From Splendidivirga corallicola (GTDB lineage Bacteria; Bacteroidota; Bacteroidia; Cytophagales; Cyclobacteriaceae), in contig JAUJEA010000007.1 of NCBI GenBank assembly GCA_030442035.1, forward strand, positions 1 through 64,000: a DNA stretch of 64,000 nucleotides, in the 5' to 3' direction. The notes beneath the pieces are model-generated. The model did not search any database and was not told the DNA's origin. It saw only the letters and a program-made list of their open reading frames with translations. Positions 43,389 to 53,042 of the stretch are shown here, piece by piece. Position 1 is the first letter of the stretch. Every line of letters begins with the position of its first letter. Both the position numbers and the translations under genes were made by a program.

Positions 43389-44681
43389 CTAGGACCCAGC
43401 CTCAAGGTCACCAACCACATCTTCCAACCCCATGCTCCTGGAGGCTTTTATCAATACCAATGAATTTTTGATTTCGTGTTCTTTCAGGTATGCCTTTAGT
43501 CTTTCACGGTCTTCGAAATACAAAGCATGGCTGTCTATTTCCTTAGCACATTTCATCAATGCCCCACAATACAGGACTTTTTTAAATGACTTCTCTTTTG
43601 TAAGTGCACCTATTTGCCTGTGTTCTTCTTCGCTTATATCGCCTAACTCCTTCATATCCCCCAAAATGGCCACCTTGTTTTCCGATTCCATGCTAGCCAG
43701 ATTGTTAATAGCGGCCTGCATGGAATTTGGATTAGCATTATAGGCATCCAGGATCACCGTATTACTTCCGATCTTACTAATTTGAGAACGATTGTTTTTG
43801 GGACTGTATTGACTTATTCCTCGATTTGCTTTTTTTGGTGGAACATCAAAGAATTTACCAATACAAAGTGCTGCTGCAATGTTTTCGAAATTATAATCAC
43901 CAATCAGGTTTGTTTCGACTAAGTTTCCTGCTTCACTTTTAATTACCAAGAAAGGATCAGCTGTAACCAATTGACAATGGTAGTAATCAGCATAGGCCGG
44001 ATACATATAAGGACGTTCGAATCGCTTGGCCATGTTACTTAATATCTCATTGTTAGAATTAATAAAAACCTTGCCATTGGTTTCCAACAAGTATTGATAG
44101 AGCTCACTTTTACCTCGGATTACACCATCAATTCCTCCAAACCCTTCCGTATGCCCTTTTCCAATATTGGTAATAAGCCCGTGAGTAGGTTCAGCAATTT
44201 GACACAATTCGGCAATATCCCCTATTTTACTCGCTCCCATTTCAATAATGGCAATCTCAACTTTTTTACCAATGGAAAGTAATGTTAACGGCACACCTAT
44301 ATGATTGTTTAAATTGCCTTCTGTGGCCAAAGTGTTGAACTTTTTACTTAAAACCGCATGGATCAATTCCTTTGTAGTGGTCTTCCCATTGGTGCCTGTA
44401 ATACCAATCACCGGAATTTTTAACTTTTTCCTATGGAAGTTTGCCAATTCCTGTAAGGCCTTTAAGCTATCCGATACCACAACACACCTATCATCAACTT
44501 TGTATGATTCATCATCTATCACAACATAGCTGGCTCCTTTTTCAAGGGCTTCTCCGGCAAAACTGTTTGCATTAAAGTTGGGCCCCTTCAAAGCAAAAAA
44601 AATGGTATCTTTTTGTATATCCCTGGTATCGGTAGATACACCTTTGCTCTTCAGAAATTTTTCGTATAACGCTTCTATCAT
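43389..44681 (-). CDS. murF: UDP-N-acetylmuramoyl-tripeptide--D-alanyl-D-alanine ligase
   Basis: Cytosolic ATP-dependent ligase that completes the peptidoglycan pentapeptide. 430 residues. The N-terminal Mur domain (STDTRDIQKDTIFFALKGPNF) binds the UDP-sugar, the ATP loop GITGTNGKTTT is at 93-103, and the central EMGASKIGDIAELC and C-terminal DAYNANPNSM motifs are intact. It stands alone rather than in the usual division cell-wall cluster. It is followed by the kinase-fold gene after 19 bases, which it may help express. Confidence 0.96.
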   Translation of the reverse strand: MIEALYEKFLKSKGVSTDTRDIQKDTIFFALKGPNFNANSFAGEALEKGASYVVIDDESYKVDDRCVVVSDSLKALQELANFHRKKLKIPVIGITGTNGKTTTKELIHAVLSKKFNTLATEGNLNNHIGVPLTLLSIGKKVEIAIIEMGASKIGDIAELCQIAEPTHGLITNIGKGHTEGFGGIDGVIRGKSELYQYLLETNGKVFINSNNEILSNMAKRFERPYMYPAYADYYHCQLVTADPFLVIKSEAGNLVETNLIGDYNFENIAAALCIGKFFDVPPKKANRGISQYSPKNNRSQISKIGSNTVILDAYNANPNSMQAAINNLASMESENKVAILGDMKELGDISEEEHRQIGALTKEKSFKKVLYCGALMKCAKEIDSHALYFEDRERLKAYLKEHEIKNSLVLIKASRSMGLEDVVGDLEAGS

Positions 44682-44825
44682 AGGGACTTAAATTTTGAGA
44701 CTTTAAATTAACATTTTATTTTGATTATCAGGATCGGGACAAATAGAATAAATTAGCAAGACTTTATAAAACAGTCGTAACTTCCGTGCGTTAATTAACA
44801 AGGTTGAAAATCAAAAAAGATCATT

Positions 44826-47021
44826 TTGGCAAAGATAAAAACTGTTCTTATCCTGATCCTAATTTGCATTCATGTAAAAACGCTGGCTCAATTTTCATTT
44901 CAATTTGACAATTCCATAGAGATACAAATCCAGGGGCAAAGTCTGGCATACGGATGGTCAGGAGGGTTAAATGCAGGGCAATATAATACCATTGACCTAA
45001 ATAATGACGGAATTGAAGACCTTGTTATTTATGACAGAACCAGCAATAGGTTAATTACTTTCCTGAATGACAACAATCAATTTGTTTATCAACCTGAATA
45101 TGAATATTTCTTTCCCGAAGATGTGAATAGCTGGCTTGTTTTAGCAGATTTCAATTGTGATGGGAAAAAAGATATTTTCACAAGCACTACAGGGGGTATC
45201 AAAGTATATGAAAATACTTCGGAAAATACATTGAGTTGGCAAAGTGTGGCTGATCCGCTGTTTACTCAAGGTTCTTCCTCTCAGATCAACTTACAAGTGA
45301 ACAGCTCAGATATCCCGGCAATCGAAGATATTGACGGTGATGGGGACCTCGACATATTGGTTTTCAATTTTTTCTCAGGAGGAACTATAGAATATCATCA
45401 AAACCAGTCCATTGAAACATCAGGCAATTGCAATAATCTTGATTTTGTTCGAGTCGATAGAAATTGGGGGAAATTTGAAGAATGTAATTGCGGGGATTAT
45501 GCTTTTGGAGAATTTTGCCCGAACGGTAGCAGAATTGCCCGCCGGCCTGAGCATGCAGGGGGGAAAGCATTACTGGCCTTTGACAATGATGGAGATGGAG
45601 ATAAAGATATTTTGTTTGGAGATGAAGAATGCGAAGAGCTTGTTTTCTTTGAAAATGAAGGGTCGAGTATAGAAGCCATTATGTTATCTTTTAATGATCA
45701 ATTCCCAAACACTACCAATGCTATTCAGTTCCCGATATTTCCCGCAGCCTACTATGAGGACCTGGACTTCGATGGAATAAAGGATCTTATTGTAGCTCCA
45801 AATACCGCCTTTAATGTCAACAATCAAATAGATTTTGCTCGTTCAAGTAGGTTTTACAAAAATTCAGGAAGCAATGATCAACCCATCTTCAACTTTTCTA
45901 CCAACAACTTTTTGCAAAATGAAATGATCGATCTGGGAGAGAATGCTTCTCCCTTATTTTTTGATATGGATGTTGATGGAGATGCTGATTTATTGGTGGC
46001 CAGCGGAGGAATGGTTCAGCCGGATGGTTTTTATGGCACCATCTCCTTGTATGAAAATATCGGCACACCTGTGGCTCCCATTTATAATCTTATTGATAAT
46101 GATTATTTGGGTTTCTCTAACCTTAAATTCAGAAATTTACAAATTCAATTGACAGATGTAAATCAGGATAATCGTCCCGATTTGGTCTTTTCCGGAATAG
46201 AAACACAGGATAAGGATATTTACTACTTACCTAATTCTGGCAATGTCGGTTCTCAATTTAATATAAACGACAGAACTAAAATTCCACAGTCGCTCAATGA
46301 GCAGGATAACCCATATATTTTTGATATAGACCAGGATGGTCTCAGTGATCTGTTGATTGGAAAAGCTACCGGTCGAATCGAACATTACAGAAATACAGGG
46401 AATGGCAGCTATGAATTGGTAACAAATGAATTTTTCAATATAGCCGACGACATTTTTAAACGTAACCCATCCATAGCCATTGGGGATATCAATGCCGATG
46501 CCAAGGTAGATTTCCTTGTCACAGATGCCACTGGAAAAATCAGTATTTGGAATGATCTTTTTGAGCAATTGGATGGTCCTTCGCTCCCTCAAACCAATAT
46601 ATTGAATCATACACTTTTAAATGATAATATTGATATTCGCTTAGGAAGATTTAACAGATTAACGTTACAAGATATTGACGGTGATGGCTTAGCAGATCTC
46701 ACCATTGGCAGCACCTTAGGTGGTATACAATATTTAAAAAATGTGAGTGAGAGAGTTCCAGGAGGTGAAAATCAAAAACTAAGTTTAAAGCTATTTCCTA
46801 ATCCCTCCCTTAACAATCAAACTTTAAAAATCCAGGCAAACGATGATGCCTCCATAGCTGTTTATTCTGTTCTGGGTACCTTGATCATGTCGGATATTGA
46901 ACTCAGGAATTTACAGATATTGCAACTTGATCTAAGTTTTTTAGCCAATGGCGTATACATTGTAAGAGGGCGTGGGAATAATTTGGGAGAAGCTTCTGAA
47001 AGATTGTTGATCCAAAAGTAA
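44826..47021 (+). CDS. FG-GAP/VCBS-repeat secreted protein with T9SS type A sorting domain
   Basis: 731 residues. A signal peptide (LILILICIHVKTLAQF) is followed by about ten calcium-loop repeats of the DxDxDGxxD type, such as DIDGDGDLDILV and DMDVDGDADLLV, spread over residues 50-660. They predict a multi-blade beta-propeller that needs calcium. The last 75 residues start with KLFPNPS and form a type A T9SS C-terminal domain, so the protein should be exported through the outer membrane and attached to the surface. A TTG start at 44826 is used, since no in-frame ATG precedes the signal peptide. Function unknown; adhesion or surface enzyme support is a guess. Confidence 0.9.
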   Translation: MAKIKTVLILILICIHVKTLAQFSFQFDNSIEIQIQGQSLAYGWSGGLNAGQYNTIDLNNDGIEDLVIYDRTSNRLITFLNDNNQFVYQPEYEYFFPEDVNSWLVLADFNCDGKKDIFTSTTGGIKVYENTSENTLSWQSVADPLFTQGSSSQINLQVNSSDIPAIEDIDGDGDLDILVFNFFSGGTIEYHQNQSIETSGNCNNLDFVRVDRNWGKFEECNCGDYAFGEFCPNGSRIARRPEHAGGKALLAFDNDGDGDKDILFGDEECEELVFFENEGSSIEAIMLSFNDQFPNTTNAIQFPIFPAAYYEDLDFDGIKDLIVAPNTAFNVNNQIDFARSSRFYKNSGSNDQPIFNFSTNNFLQNEMIDLGENASPLFFDMDVDGDADLLVASGGMVQPDGFYGTISLYENIGTPVAPIYNLIDNDYLGFSNLKFRNLQIQLTDVNQDNRPDLVFSGIETQDKDIYYLPNSGNVGSQFNINDRTKIPQSLNEQDNPYIFDIDQDGLSDLLIGKATGRIEHYRNTGNGSYELVTNEFFNIADDIFKRNPSIAIGDINADAKVDFLVTDATGKISIWNDLFEQLDGPSLPQTNILNHTLLNDNIDIRLGRFNRLTLQDIDGDGLADLTIGSTLGGIQYLKNVSERVPGGENQKLSLKLFPNPSLNNQTLKIQANDDASIAVYSVLGTLIMSDIELRNLQILQLDLSFLANGVYIVRGRGNNLGEASERLLIQK

Positions 47022-47063
47022 TGGCCATCTTCTGCACCAAACACATTCTATTATAGGGAGGTA

Positions 47064-47585
47064 TCATAAGGGACCTGCCAAAGCCCTGGCAAAATCAATC
47101 ACAGAACCTTCAGTAAAACAATTGTTAGATCCATTGGCTGTATCACCGTTGACTTCTAGATATATGGTGTAGGTATCCTTGACAACTTGAATAATAGCAA
47201 GATCAAGCTTATTGAATTCGGTAGTTAGTATGGCAAAGGCATCGTCGCCTAAGTTGTTTATCGCGGTGTAACCGGTTACTGACAGGGAATTGGCTTTCTC
47301 GTCATCATACTCTTCCTTAGCGTTGTCTTTCGAAAAATGGTTGAATACCCGTATAGAGATCCGGTCATCGAATGGAAAAGAATTTTTTTGATCTGCGTTG
47401 CATATATCATTTGGAATGGTATTAAAATCAAAATTGCTCGTGGTGAGGCCGCAAAAATCAGCAAATTTAACTTGTGACCAGTATTCCACGCAGTTTAAGT
47501 TTTTATTGCTGTTGTTTTGACTGTTGCCTCCACAGGAAACCAACAAAAACAGGGAGAAGATTGATAAGAAGATTAGGTTTTTCAT
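47064..47585 (-). CDS. Small lipoprotein of unknown function
   Basis: About 173 residues from the ATG at 47585. The signal peptide ends LLVSC, followed by a low-complexity Gly/Ser/Asn linker (GGNSQNNSNKN). The mature part has four cysteines and no recognised motif. A frame extends to 47636, but only the later start gives a signal peptide. Stands alone, converging with the FG-GAP gene. Confidence 0.7.
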   Translation of the reverse strand: MKNLIFLSIFSLFLLVSCGGNSQNNSNKNLNCVEYWSQVKFADFCGLTTSNFDFNTIPNDICNADQKNSFPFDDRISIRVFNHFSKDNAKEEYDDEKANSLSVTGYTAINNLGDDAFAILTTEFNKLDLAIIQVVKDTYTIYLEVNGDTANGSNNCFTEGSVIDFARALAGPL

Positions 47586-47856
47586 AATTTCATATTGAAT
47601 TAAACAGCAAGATCCGGTAGTGGGTAATCCAACCAAAGGAAGGCTGGTTTAATTTTTAGTAAAAAAGATAAACCACCTACTTAAACCTCTTGCAAATCCG
47701 GCATTTATGATTCCATTTATAAAATGGATGATTCTTATATGAAAGTCAATTGATTTGATTCTTTATACATTGATTACCAATACTTTAAATTCTTTTCAAT
47801 CCCTTACCTTGCCAGGTAGCCGTGACTATGTTTTTTCCCCGGAATTGTTCCTAAGT

Positions 47857-49056
47857 TTAGCTACTAAAACCAACTTTCTCACAAACCAAAATAACCGGTT
47901 TTTCGTCAGGACCTTTTGTTGCGAATAAGTAGGTATTGCCTCCATCTTTCAATCCTGTTTTCTTTCGTATCTCTTTTACAGAATAAGGAAAATTTCTAGT
48001 GGTGACATTGGCTTTTTTCTCCGGAATAAATTTTATGATCTCCTTCTTATCAAGCCTGGTTATATGCGTGCATTTAAATATTCTTCCCGGAAAATCTTCA
48101 ATCAGTTTTTGGGAAGTATATAGATGACTGTTAATATTCAGCTTATTGACCTGAAAGGCGTCTGCTATTGCATTGAAACCACGAGCTTTTAAAATAGAGG
48201 CATTCGGTTCGTATATAAATGATAAAGGAGCAGAAAGGGCTATTTGAAAACCGGATTCAGCTGCCCTATAAAAAGAAAACTGTTGTTTTCGTTGTTCTCC
48301 AAGTAAGTTTACAGTAACAATTTCAGGCTCGGAAGTGGCATTTTTTTTTAGCATGTAAAGCACTTCTTTGCAATCATTCTTTACAGAAACCACAAAAACC
48401 TTTTTCACATATTCCAGTTGAGAGATGGCCTGTTTAATGTCAAGCATTGGTGAGGTTTTAATCAGAACATTATCTGAATGTTTAAAAAAAATTTCTTTTA
48501 ATTCTAAAACATCCGGAACACAATCAGATAGTTTGAAAACTTTACCATGATGATCATCCCTTCTTGCCGGATCTATATAAATCCAATCAACCTGAGGTGA
48601 ATCTTCCTGTAAAAATTGCGCTGCATGCTTGGAAAGCACTTTAATATGATCGGCTCCTAAAATAGAAAAATTGTGATCGGCTATTTTGCATAAGGCCGGA
48701 TCCCGTTCTACGAAAAGAGCCCTTTTAAAAGATTGACCCATATAAAACGTATCAATTCCAGTTCCTCCGGTAAGATCCACGAGTGTTTCGCCACTGACCA
48801 ATGCAGACTTGAACTTGGCTGTCAGCTCGGAAGAGCATTGTTCCATGGATAATGTGGGCGGGAATATAATACCTGGTTTGCTATGCCACTCAGGAAGCTT
48901 GATTCTAGCGGTTTGTCTGGACTTAATTTGTTGAATGGCTTCCTTTATTGGTATCCCTAAAAATTTATGACCCTGCAGCGCCAGTGCTACAGGGTCATCA
49001 TATTCATGTTCTTGAATAAATTTTTGAACTTCAGATTTTAAGAGCTGATCAATCAA
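47857..49056 (-). CDS. SAM-dependent methyltransferase with THUMP-like domain
   Basis: 399 residues. An N-terminal helical region precedes a class I Rossmann methyltransferase core with motif I LVDLTGGTGIDT (about 89-100) and the catalytic-loop motif WIYIDPARRDD. A C-terminal THUMP-like domain (about 320-399) suggests RNA as substrate. The ATG overlaps the stop of asd by four bases, so the pair is translationally coupled. I cannot say which RNA base is modified. Confidence 0.85.
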   Translation of the reverse strand: MIDQLLKSEVQKFIQEHEYDDPVALALQGHKFLGIPIKEAIQQIKSRQTARIKLPEWHSKPGIIFPPTLSMEQCSSELTAKFKSALVSGETLVDLTGGTGIDTFYMGQSFKRALFVERDPALCKIADHNFSILGADHIKVLSKHAAQFLQEDSPQVDWIYIDPARRDDHHGKVFKLSDCVPDVLELKEIFFKHSDNVLIKTSPMLDIKQAISQLEYVKKVFVVSVKNDCKEVLYMLKKNATSEPEIVTVNLLGEQRKQQFSFYRAAESGFQIALSAPLSFIYEPNASILKARGFNAIADAFQVNKLNINSHLYTSQKLIEDFPGRIFKCTHITRLDKKEIIKFIPEKKANVTTRNFPYSVKEIRKKTGLKDGGNTYLFATKGPDEKPVILVCEKVGFSS

Positions 49057-50045
49057 TACACTAAACTATGTTCCAGTAGGTATTCTGCAATTTGCACTGC
49101 ATTTGTTGCAGCTCCCTTTCTGAGGTTGTCTGCGACAATCCACATATTTAATGTTTTAGGTTGTGATTCATCCCTTCTTAATCTTCCGACAAACACCTCA
49201 TCCTTGTTATGTGCATTGAGAGGCATCGGGTATTTTAGATTGTCCACATCATCTTCCACCACAACACCTTCAGCATCATTTAAAAGTTTTTTGACATCAT
49301 CAAGGTCAAACTCTTTTTCAAATTCCACATTCACTGATTCCGAATGGCCGCCAATCACAGGAATTCTTACGGTAGTGGCGGTAATGCCAATGGAATCATC
49401 CTGCAGAATCTTTTTGGTCTCATTGACCATTTTCATTTCTTCTTTGGTATAACCATTATCCTGGAATACATCAATATGCGGAAGTACATTCAAATCTATC
49501 TGGTAAGGATAAACCTTGCCATTTTCTATGCCCTTTCGCTCATTCATTAACTGGTCTACAGCAGCTTTACCTGTTCCGGTCACTGACTGATAGGTAGAAA
49601 CGATAATTCGTTTTATTTTATATTCTTTGTGCAAAGGGGCTAAAGCCACCACCATTTGTATGGTTGAGCAATTTGGGTTTGCAATGATGCGATCATCAAT
49701 CCTAAGCACATGAGCATTGATCTCCGGAACAATCAGTTTATGTTTAGGGTTCATTCTCCAGGCGGAAGAATTGTCAACAACGATAGTACCTGCTTCTGCA
49801 AATTTTGGTGCCCATTCCAATGAGGTGCCGCCGCCAGCAGAGAAAATAGCTACCTCCGGTTTCTTACTAACAGCATCAGCCATTCCGATCACCGTATAAT
49901 CCTTACCCTTATAAGCAATCTTCTTACCCACGGATTTTTCAGATGCCACCAATAGAAGTTCTTCCAAAGGAAAGTTTCTTTCCTCGAGAATCCTTAATAC
50001 TTCCGCGCCAACCAAGCCGGTTGCGCCTACAACTGCTAGTTTCAT
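49053..50045 (-). CDS. asd: Aspartate-semialdehyde dehydrogenase
   Basis: NADPH-dependent enzyme that reduces aspartyl phosphate to aspartate semialdehyde, the branch point to lysine/DAP, threonine and methionine. 330 residues. An N-terminal Rossmann loop (VVGATGLVGAEVL), catalytic Cys126 in ANPNCSTIQ and the VPVIGGHSESVNVEF active-site His region are intact. It is the first gene of a two-gene unit with the THUMP-like methyltransferase and is divergently arranged with the lamin-tail protein gene, sharing a 93-base upstream region. Confidence 0.97.
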   Translation of the reverse strand: MKLAVVGATGLVGAEVLRILEERNFPLEELLLVASEKSVGKKIAYKGKDYTVIGMADAVSKKPEVAIFSAGGGTSLEWAPKFAEAGTIVVDNSSAWRMNPKHKLIVPEINAHVLRIDDRIIANPNCSTIQMVVALAPLHKEYKIKRIIVSTYQSVTGTGKAAVDQLMNERKGIENGKVYPYQIDLNVLPHIDVFQDNGYTKEEMKMVNETKKILQDDSIGITATTVRIPVIGGHSESVNVEFEKEFDLDDVKKLLNDAEGVVVEDDVDNLKYPMPLNAHNKDEVFVGRLRRDESQPKTLNMWIVADNLRKGAATNAVQIAEYLLEHSLVY

Positions 50046-50138
50046 TGCTACTTTAACTTTTTAAATATTGATAAATTAAAACTTAATGCAAAACTACTAT
50101 ATTTACCTAATATAATCTTATTTCAACCCAGCTATAAC

Positions 50139-52745
50139 ATGAAATTCCCATCAGTTTTAATACCATGGCTGTATGTCTGTGGTTTTTCAATCTTATTCAA
50201 TATCCCTCAGGTCCTTCAATTAAAGATTAATTGGAAAAAAAGCTTATCGCATGATCATAGACCTACATTATCTCAGGTTTCCACTAAAAGGAACAAAAAT
50301 TATCTCGCTGATTTTCAGGTTAACTCAAGGAATATTGGATCAAGGAATGTTGTAATTAATGAAATACTCAGTGATCCAACACCCTCTCAAGGACTTCCGA
50401 ACAGTGAATTTGTCGAAATATTTAATACCTCTGATAAAAGTTTGAATCTCAAAGGGTGGCAACTGGAAGATCCGGGTAAAACCGCAACGTTTGATGACAT
50501 CATCATTCAACCAAATGAATATGTCATTCTATGTCCTAAAAGCTCTGAAGATCTTTTTGTTGATTTTGGTAAAGTTCTGGGATTATCTAATTGGCCTTCA
50601 TTAAATAATAGTGGAGATCTTATCAAATTGAAAGATACCGAAGGTCTGGTTGTAGATTCTGTAAATTATCAGGTCAGTTGGTTCGAGTCCTCTAAAAAGG
50701 ACGGTGGTTGGAGCCTGGAACAGATCAATCCTTTTATACATTGTTCTGGTGAAACCAACTGGGGAGCCTCCAAGAACTCTTTAGGAGGTTCTCCGGGGCA
50801 GGAAAATAGTGTATTTAGTGCAGTGCCAGATAACATACCTCCTATTGTTTCTGAGATTGAAGTAATTGATTCTACCCAAATTAAAATTATTTTCAATGAG
50901 CCTATTGACCCTTCCACACTTTTAATTGAACATTTTGTAATAAGTCATTCTATAAAAATACAAAACGCCCCCTTCTCGCAGTCCTCGAATGAAATACTTT
51001 TAACAACCAATGAAAAATTAAATCCTGGAGAATCCTATCAAATTGATATTACCAAATTAAAAGACTGTCAAGGAAATCAAATGGAAGCTTACACTGATAT
51101 ATTTGGTATTGGTGCCGTTCCAGGCTTCAATGATTTGATCATCTCTGAAATTATGGCTAATCCCAGTCCGAAGATCGAACTGCCGGAGGTTGAATATCTT
51201 GAATTGTACAATAGAACTTCCAAAATAATCAGTTTGCAGGATATAGGTATTTCTGATTACAAGGACACCATTCACTTACCCAATAGTACCATATTACCGA
51301 ATCAATATATCATTCTTTGTCACCAATCCAACAGTCGGGTCATGCAATCGCTGGGGCAAGTTATTGGGTTAAATCGATGGTTGACATTAAACGATTCAGG
51401 GGATCTCATCAATCTTTTCCAATCTGAATATGGAGCAATCTTTAGTATAGTTTATAGTGATGATTGGTACGGGGACCCGGACAAAAGTCGTGGAGGATGG
51501 TCATTGGAAATGATTGATAGCAGCTATCCCTGTGTTGAAAAGAAAAATTGGTTGGCATCAACATCAGTGTCAGGAGGAACACCGGGTAAAGCAAATAGCT
51601 TTCCTTCAACCAATCCTGATCTGATTGGGCCAATACTCACAGATGCTATCGCCGTAAGCGAATATGAAGTATGGCTTCAATTCAACGAAAAATTGGACGC
51701 CGGAACAATTAATCATGGAACATTTATGATCACACCTGAAGTGAATATAGATCAGGTTCATATTAACGAGTTCTCATTAAAAGAACTGCAACTGGCACTA
51801 TCAGATCCTATAAAGACTCAAACAATTTACGAGATCAAAATCGAGGGTCTCACAGATTGTGCCGGGAACCTCATTTCATCAAATAATCCTTCCTTGGAAT
51901 TTGGTTTACCGGAAATAGCTGATTCATCAGACATTGTTTTGAATGAAGTTTTATTTAATCCAAGGTCCGGTGGAGTGGATTTTGTAGAAATATTTAATCG
52001 TTCCAATAAATTCATTAACCTAAAACATTGGAAAATAGCGAACCAAACCATAGAAAGAATCACCAATGAATATCTTATCATTCCTCCAAAACATTTTATT
52101 GTCTTTACAGAAGATATCAAACTGCTAAAATCAGATTATCCTTCCTCCAGGGTCGAAAGCTTATTTCAAGTTTCTGAACTGCCTTCTTTGCCGGATGATG
52201 AGGGTAAGCTCATCCTTATAGCTCCATCAGGTGACACATTGGATAGATTCGATTACTCGGAGGATTTTCATTTCCCACTGATTAAAGATCAGAATGGTGT
52301 TTCTCTGGAACGGATCTCGGTTGATCAAATGACCAATAATGCTAATAACTGGCATTCAGCAGCAAGTACGGTAGGATTTGCAACACCTGGATATCAGAAT
52401 TCACAGAGCAGGCAGGGAGAGGCATTGAACGGTACCATTTCAATAACACCTAAAGTCTTTTCACCGGATAATTCAGGTACAAATGATTTCATCACCATTC
52501 AATATCAATTCGATAACCCTGGTTATACAGGGTCCCTGTTTATTTTTGACAGTTCCGGAAGAAAAATTAAAGAAATTACCGCCAACAAGCTTCTTTCTCT
52601 CAATGGTTTGTTTACGTGGGATGGCACGGACGAACAAAATCAAAGAGCGTCAATAGGTTATTATATAGTGTATTTCGAAGTATTTAATCCCAATGGAAGC
52701 ACTCAAATTTTTAAGGGAACAGCTGTTTTAGCCACCAAATTTTAA
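50139..52745 (+). CDS. Lamin-tail-domain surface protein with FlgD-like C-terminus
   Basis: 868 residues with an N-terminal hydrophobic segment (possible signal peptide). Three lamin-tail domains are visible: VVINEILSDPTPSQG (about 70), SEIMANPSPKIELPE (about 337) and VLNEVLFNPRSGG (about 600). The first two are each followed by an Ig-like (SbsA-type) domain such as IKIIFNEPIDPSTLL. The C-terminal 110 residues (FSPDNSGTND... to WDGTDEQNQRASIGYY) form a FlgD-Ig-like fold common in T9SS-exported proteins. It is probably a cell-surface or secreted adhesin or nuclease-associated protein. No catalytic domain is evident. Confidence 0.85.
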   Translation: MKFPSVLIPWLYVCGFSILFNIPQVLQLKINWKKSLSHDHRPTLSQVSTKRNKNYLADFQVNSRNIGSRNVVINEILSDPTPSQGLPNSEFVEIFNTSDKSLNLKGWQLEDPGKTATFDDIIIQPNEYVILCPKSSEDLFVDFGKVLGLSNWPSLNNSGDLIKLKDTEGLVVDSVNYQVSWFESSKKDGGWSLEQINPFIHCSGETNWGASKNSLGGSPGQENSVFSAVPDNIPPIVSEIEVIDSTQIKIIFNEPIDPSTLLIEHFVISHSIKIQNAPFSQSSNEILLTTNEKLNPGESYQIDITKLKDCQGNQMEAYTDIFGIGAVPGFNDLIISEIMANPSPKIELPEVEYLELYNRTSKIISLQDIGISDYKDTIHLPNSTILPNQYIILCHQSNSRVMQSLGQVIGLNRWLTLNDSGDLINLFQSEYGAIFSIVYSDDWYGDPDKSRGGWSLEMIDSSYPCVEKKNWLASTSVSGGTPGKANSFPSTNPDLIGPILTDAIAVSEYEVWLQFNEKLDAGTINHGTFMITPEVNIDQVHINEFSLKELQLALSDPIKTQTIYEIKIEGLTDCAGNLISSNNPSLEFGLPEIADSSDIVLNEVLFNPRSGGVDFVEIFNRSNKFINLKHWKIANQTIERITNEYLIIPPKHFIVFTEDIKLLKSDYPSSRVESLFQVSELPSLPDDEGKLILIAPSGDTLDRFDYSEDFHFPLIKDQNGVSLERISVDQMTNNANNWHSAASTVGFATPGYQNSQSRQGEALNGTISITPKVFSPDNSGTNDFITIQYQFDNPGYTGSLFIFDSSGRKIKEITANKLLSLNGLFTWDGTDEQNQRASIGYYIVYFEVFNPNGSTQIFKGTAVLATKF

Positions 52746-52818
52746 TCTATTTTAGAAAGATTATAACATTTTGAATTTTATGGGAAATGGTCACCCGGAA
52801 ACTCCAATATTCTTGGAA

Positions 52819-52826
52819 TAATTTTG
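52819..52826 (+). promoter_or_regulatory. -7 element before the 53-residue gene
   Basis: TAATTTTG matches TAnnTTTG and lies 36 nt before the ATG at 52863. No clear TTG is found at the -33 position. Confidence 0.4.
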
Positions 52827-52862
52827 TATATTCCCTATAACTAACCCTAAATTCCTGAGATT

Positions 52863-53024
52863 ATGAACTGTCTGATCGATAACATATTGAACAGAAATCT
52901 AAAAAAAGGAAGAAAACTTGAAGTGATCAAGCGTTACATCAAGCTAAGGTATCATATCAACATTGATGCAAGGGCTATTGAGAAAAGAGTACAAGGACTT
53001 AATTTGAGCTACAGGCTCAACTAG
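52863..53024 (+). CDS. Small basic protein, 53 residues, unknown
   Basis: An uninterrupted short frame with a -7 element at the right distance upstream and a short hairpin (TTGAGC/GCTCAA) at its stop. The protein is strongly basic and helix-prone, with segments RNLKKGRKLEVIKRYIKLRY and RAIEKRVQGLNL. It could bind nucleic acid. It sits between the lamin-tail gene and the minus-strand peptidase gene with room for an independent transcript. No family is recognised, so existence as a gene is likely but unproven. Confidence 0.5.
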   Translation: MNCLIDNILNRNLKKGRKLEVIKRYIKLRYHINIDARAIEKRVQGLNLSYRLN

Positions 53025-53042
53025 AACCTATAGCTCGTAGGT

